Origin: an uncultured Blautia sp.
Lineage (GTDB): Bacteria; Bacillota; Clostridia; Lachnospirales; Lachnospiraceae
Direction: 5' to 3'
DNA length: 19,895 nucleotides
Assembly: GCA_934364795.1 (NCBI GenBank)
Contig: CAKRMK010000048.1
Span: forward strand, 1-19,895
A model generated the notes under the pieces. That model saw only the letters and a list, made by a program, of their open reading frames with translations. It had not been told where the DNA came from and searched no databases. Positions 17,446 to 19,895 of the stretch are shown piece by piece (the stretch's first letter is position 1; each line of letters opens with the position of its first letter). A program made the position numbers and the translations under genes.

Positions 17446-17504
17446 ATTATACCTGTTTTTTAAAAAAATTACATAAACTCTGTTCGACAAAACATGCACA
17501 AAAT
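17446..17504 (-). promoter_or_regulatory. lacZ promoter with AraC-type operator, copy 4
   Basis: On the minus strand, TTTTGTGCAT (17503 to 17494) is followed by GTTTTGT, 8 bases, box 2 GTTTATG (17478 to 17472), 20 bases and the -10 TATAAT (17451 to 17446). The -35 position reads ATGTAA and is poor, so activator binding next to it is likely. The operator centre lies near -60 relative to the predicted start (about 17439). Confidence 0.7.
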
Positions 17505-17512
17505 GATATAAT
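17484..17512 (+). promoter_or_regulatory. Promoter of the AraC-family gene with operator in its spacer
   Basis: TCGACA (17484-17489), 17 bases and TATAAT (17507-17512) form a good promoter directed rightward. The activator box ATGCACAAAAT (17494-17504) fills the spacer, so a bound regulator would block RNA polymerase here while helping the divergent lacZ promoter. Confidence 0.65.
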
Positions 17513-17582
17513 TTAACAAGTAAAGACACAAAAACATACACTTTTTTATTAATTATGAAATATGTACAAACTGTTCTGATAA

Positions 17583-17593
17583 AAATTGTGCAT
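17583..17593 (+). promoter_or_regulatory. Distal half-site in the regulator gene leader
   Basis: AAATTGTGCAT lies 8 bases before the AGGAGG of the AraC-family gene and is inverted relative to the box at 17494. It is identical to 14260-14270. Binding could help loop formation or further repress the regulator gene. Confidence 0.4.
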
Positions 17594-17615
17594 ATTTACA
17601 AGGAGGTAATTTATA

Positions 17616-18506
17616 TTGTACACAAACTCCGCTTACTGGCACCAGACACGCTTGGATTTTAAAGATAAAAAACATCCTATTTTTATAGGGAGCTGCGGTA
17701 CTTACCGTCTGTACACAATAAAGAAGCTGCCAACGCACCGGCCGCGAGGTCGGCTTGATTACCAGCTTCTTTACGTTGCTTCTGGAAAAGCACATTTCTA
17801 TTTTGATGGAAAAGAGGAAATTGTTTCTGCTGGAAACATGGTTTTGTACCGTCCAAAAGAAGAACAGCGCTACTACTATTATGGTGCCGACCACCCGGAA
17901 GTGTACTGGGTTCATTTTACTGGGAATAACGTCAAAAATATCCTCCGCAAATACGGCATTGTAGATGGCGTTCATGTGATTTATTCCGGGGTCTCCATGG
18001 AATACAAGCATCTGTACATGAACATGATTGAAGAACTGCAGCTACGGAAAGATGACTATGAAGAGCTTCTTGTGTATTACTTTATGCAGCTTTTAATCCT
18101 TCTTCACCGCCAGATTCTTGTAAAACCTCACAAGAAGAATCCGATGATCATGGATGACATGGCGCAGGCAGTTGATTATTTCCGAATGCATTACAATAAA
18201 CAGATTAATATTGAAAAATATGCAGCTTCGAAAAATATTAGTGTTAGCTGGTTTATCCAGAACTTCAAACAATATACGAATACAACACCCGCCCAGTACA
18301 TACAGAACCTGCGTCTTTCAAATGCGAAATCTCTGTTGGAAACCACAAACTACAATGTTACAGAAATTTCCAATCTGGTTGGATATGAAAATCCATTATA
18401 TTTCAGCCGCTTCTTCCGGAAACAGTTTGGCGCTTCGCCGTCACAGTTTCGGAAACAATTGCGGCAAAATGAAGAGAATCAGATAACTGAACAAGAAAAG
18501 AAATGA
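17616..18506 (+). CDS. AraC-family transcriptional regulator
   Basis: The 296-residue regulator has an N-terminal cupin-like sugar-sensing domain (about 15-150; RPRGRLDYQLLYVASGKAHF and GNMVLYRP are typical). Its C-terminal DNA-binding domain (about 183-285) has two helix-turn-helix units, near 198-219 and 246-270, with the family ending ISNLVGYENPLYFSRFFRKQ. The start is TTG, 9 bases after a perfect AGGAGG; no ATG is available near it. It is divergent from lacZ and is the obvious candidate to bind the paired TTTTGTGCAT/GTTTATG half-sites. Autorepression is suggested by a box inside its own promoter. Effector is probably a beta-galactoside, by context only. Confidence 0.94.
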   Translation: MYTNSAYWHQTRLDFKDKKHPIFIGSCGTYRLYTIKKLPTHRPRGRLDYQLLYVASGKAHFYFDGKEEIVSAGNMVLYRPKEEQRYYYYGADHPEVYWVHFTGNNVKNILRKYGIVDGVHVIYSGVSMEYKHLYMNMIEELQLRKDDYEELLVYYFMQLLILLHRQILVKPHKKNPMIMDDMAQAVDYFRMHYNKQINIEKYAASKNISVSWFIQNFKQYTNTTPAQYIQNLRLSNAKSLLETTNYNVTEISNLVGYENPLYFSRFFRKQFGASPSQFRKQLRQNEENQITEQEKK

Positions 18507-18516
18507 TCTGTATACG

Positions 18517-18548
18517 AAAGCCCAGGTTCAAAAACTGCCTGGGCTTTT
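18517..18548 (+). terminator. Terminator of the AraC-family gene
   Basis: AAAGCCCAGG (18517-18526) pairs perfectly with CCTGGGCTTT (18538-18547) around an 11-base loop, and the stem runs into a short T-tract and an AT-rich tail. It begins 10 bases past the stop codon and separates the convergent gene at 18568-19575. Confidence 0.85.
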
Positions 18549-18567
18549 AATTGATTTATTTTTATTG

Positions 18568-19575
18568 CTAATATTCTATTTTCTCGTAACCAGATACATA
18601 TACAGCATCTTTCATATCACTGATTTTATATTTATTTCTTCTTGTTCTATGAATAAATTTGTCTTTAGGCATATGCCTAAGCGTTTCTTTAATATAATTT
18701 GCACAATCCAATTTCCCACCTAAGAACCTGTAAACACTAGACACGCCCTTAATATCAATTGCTTTAAATGCACTAGACAAGGTGATATTGCCCTGTTCCC
18801 CCTCAATAACATTCCTTAACAATTTATTAGGACAATTAAAAAATCGACTATTGCTTTTAAATTCCGTATTTAGCCATGCCTCCAATGTCCCTTTATATGT
18901 AATTCCACTTTTACCATAAATCGTTGCATCTCTCGGCAACTGGGTTAGCAAGCCATTAACTACTCTTGGGCAATCATACGAAATAATCCGAAATTCATTT
19001 TCTATATCTGTAAACTTTTCATCCTGTTCGCGGCATAAAAGTGGAAAGGCTAATGTATTATAGACCCTAAGCGATGGCATCATTTCATTCTTATTTTCAA
19101 ATAAATTTTGAATAGAACACATACATGCAGAATAAAAATTAGAACTTCCATCCTGAGAACACTCACAAATACTATTTACATATGTCATTCTATCACCAAA
19201 ATATTCATTTCCAATAACTGTCTTAGTAATTCTATCAAGCCTGACATCTAAAGCAATAAAGTAATAATCGTCGTCAAAGTTATCAAGCCATTCCAATGAC
19301 CGTTCATTTAAAATATGAAAATATGTCACATAAATATGTGGAATATAATAATCAATCAATAAAGAATATAAAAACGAAGGCTCATGTAAATTAGGTACAT
19401 CACGTCCCGTACAATATGCTAATGCCTTCACAAGATTTTTTTCGTAATAGTCAGAATACTCGTATCCTGTTTTAGGTGGACACAATAATGCTGATAGAAT
19501 ATCTCTACAGTCAACGATTCCCTGTTCTATTCTACGTGCATAAGCTTCGCCTTTTATTCCTCTAATGAGAATCAT
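18568..19575 (-). CDS. Protein of unknown function (AT-rich orphan gene)
   Basis: The 335-residue soluble protein has no signal peptide or membrane helix and is Tyr/Asp/Asn-rich. Its N-terminus has a compact motif region ILIRGIKGEAYARRIEQGI followed by CRDILSALL and SDYYEKNLVKALAY. Further on are NFDDDYYFIALDVRL and IENEFRIISYD. I do not recognise the family. The E-N-E-F-R phrase is faintly like the end of DUF2971-type proteins, but the rest is not, so no function is claimed. Start ATG has GAAGGTGA upstream. It stands alone between terminators (18517-18548 and 19735-19772) and is visibly more AT-rich than lacZ, which suggests acquisition by transfer. Single orphan genes like this are often defence or toxin genes, but nothing here proves that. 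Confidence 0.75.
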   Translation of the reverse strand: MILIRGIKGEAYARRIEQGIVDCRDILSALLCPPKTGYEYSDYYEKNLVKALAYCTGRDVPNLHEPSFLYSLLIDYYIPHIYVTYFHILNERSLEWLDNFDDDYYFIALDVRLDRITKTVIGNEYFGDRMTYVNSICECSQDGSSNFYSACMCSIQNLFENKNEMMPSLRVYNTLAFPLLCREQDEKFTDIENEFRIISYDCPRVVNGLLTQLPRDATIYGKSGITYKGTLEAWLNTEFKSNSRFFNCPNKLLRNVIEGEQGNITLSSAFKAIDIKGVSSVYRFLGGKLDCANYIKETLRHMPKDKFIHRTRRNKYKISDMKDAVYVSGYEKIEY

Positions 19576-19734
19576 AAATTCACCTTCTTATCTTGTCACA
19601 TAATGATTTTGCTGCAAACCTTTAATAAGAACATATCAATCCGTATTCTCCTTCCAATAAGGCTTAGCTCTGCTCTGTTTTAGGTTCTCTCGCAATAATG
19701 ATTTAAAGTTTCTATATTACCATAACATAAAAAG

Positions 19735-19772
19735 AAGAGTTTGCATATTCTTTTCTAGATACGCAAACTCTT
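19735..19772. terminator. Bidirectional terminator hairpin
   Basis: AAGAGTTTGC (19735-19744) and GCAAACTCTT (19763-19772) pair perfectly. On the plus strand the stem continues TTAAG after TT; on the minus strand it runs into CTTTTTATG. It isolates the orphan gene from whatever lies to the right. The remaining bases to 19895 hold no gene that I can see. Confidence 0.75.
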
Positions 19773-19895
19773 TTAAGTAATGGCAAATTATAAAAATGTA
19801 TATTTCAACATAGTCTCTCTAATATTCTACATACGCTCTCCCCTAGTCATATGTACTTCTTATTCTTCTATTTTAATATACTCCCACAAATGCCA

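Noticed and set aside
19596..19634. Twelve-codon leader peptide before the orphan gene at the right end
   Set aside because: A GGAAGGAG lies 13 bases before its ATG, which is too far, and the peptide has no attenuation-like codon run or hairpin pair.

Overview
The window looks like a chromosomal segment of a low-GC Gram-positive gut anaerobe, most likely a Lachnospiraceae-type Clostridia. The reasons are AT-rich DNA, strong AGGAGG ribosome sites, tightly overlapping genes, intrinsic terminators, and protein families typical of such genomes. This assignment is inferred from sequence character; no database search was run.

Layout. (1) 1-565 holds no convincing gene. It has a decayed coding-like stretch, two hairpins and an orphan regulated promoter. 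(2) 566-8580 is one minus-strand module read from right to left: OmpR-type response regulator, sensor kinase, a lipoprotein, two ABC-2 membrane proteins, an ATPase, a single-pass protein with Ig-like domains, and a MacB-like extracytoplasmic protein. The ATPase has the glutamate 'E-loop' known from lantibiotic-immunity (LanFEG) transporters, so the module resembles a sensor-controlled envelope-protection exporter. No peptide or lantibiotic biosynthesis gene is present. (3) 8769-11715 is a minus-strand pair: a solute-binding lipoprotein overlapping a membrane hybrid histidine kinase, probably one sensing unit. (4) About 11820-13130 is a relic zone: a truncated IS66 transposase, a small orphan reading frame, a perfect DnaA-box match, stacked palindromes, and a promoter-to-terminator unit without a clear gene. 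(5) 13230-13937 encodes a secreted protein of unknown function. (6) 14329-18506 is a divergent carbohydrate locus: a GH2 beta-galactosidase (minus) and its AraC-family regulator (plus). (7) 18568-19575 is an unrecognised AT-rich gene on the minus strand, bounded by terminators.

The most notable pattern is regulatory. Four minus-strand promoters share one architecture: TTTTGTGCAT, then a second half-site (GTTTATG-like) on a 21-bp period, then a -10 hexamer at a fixed distance (42 or 43 bases after box 1). They lie upstream of lacZ, upstream of the binding-protein/hybrid-kinase pair, and at two places with no gene downstream. At both orphan sites the predicted transcript would be short (about 160-180 nt) and end at a hairpin. 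The same box sits between the -35 and -10 of the araC-type gene's own promoter. This suggests one AraC-family regulator controlling lacZ, a two-gene sensor and perhaps two small RNAs. A second, independent signal is a paired TTAC box. It occurs upstream of the response-regulator gene and again between the kinase and lipoprotein genes, shifted by one helical turn relative to the -10, which suggests the two-component system controls both halves of its own module.
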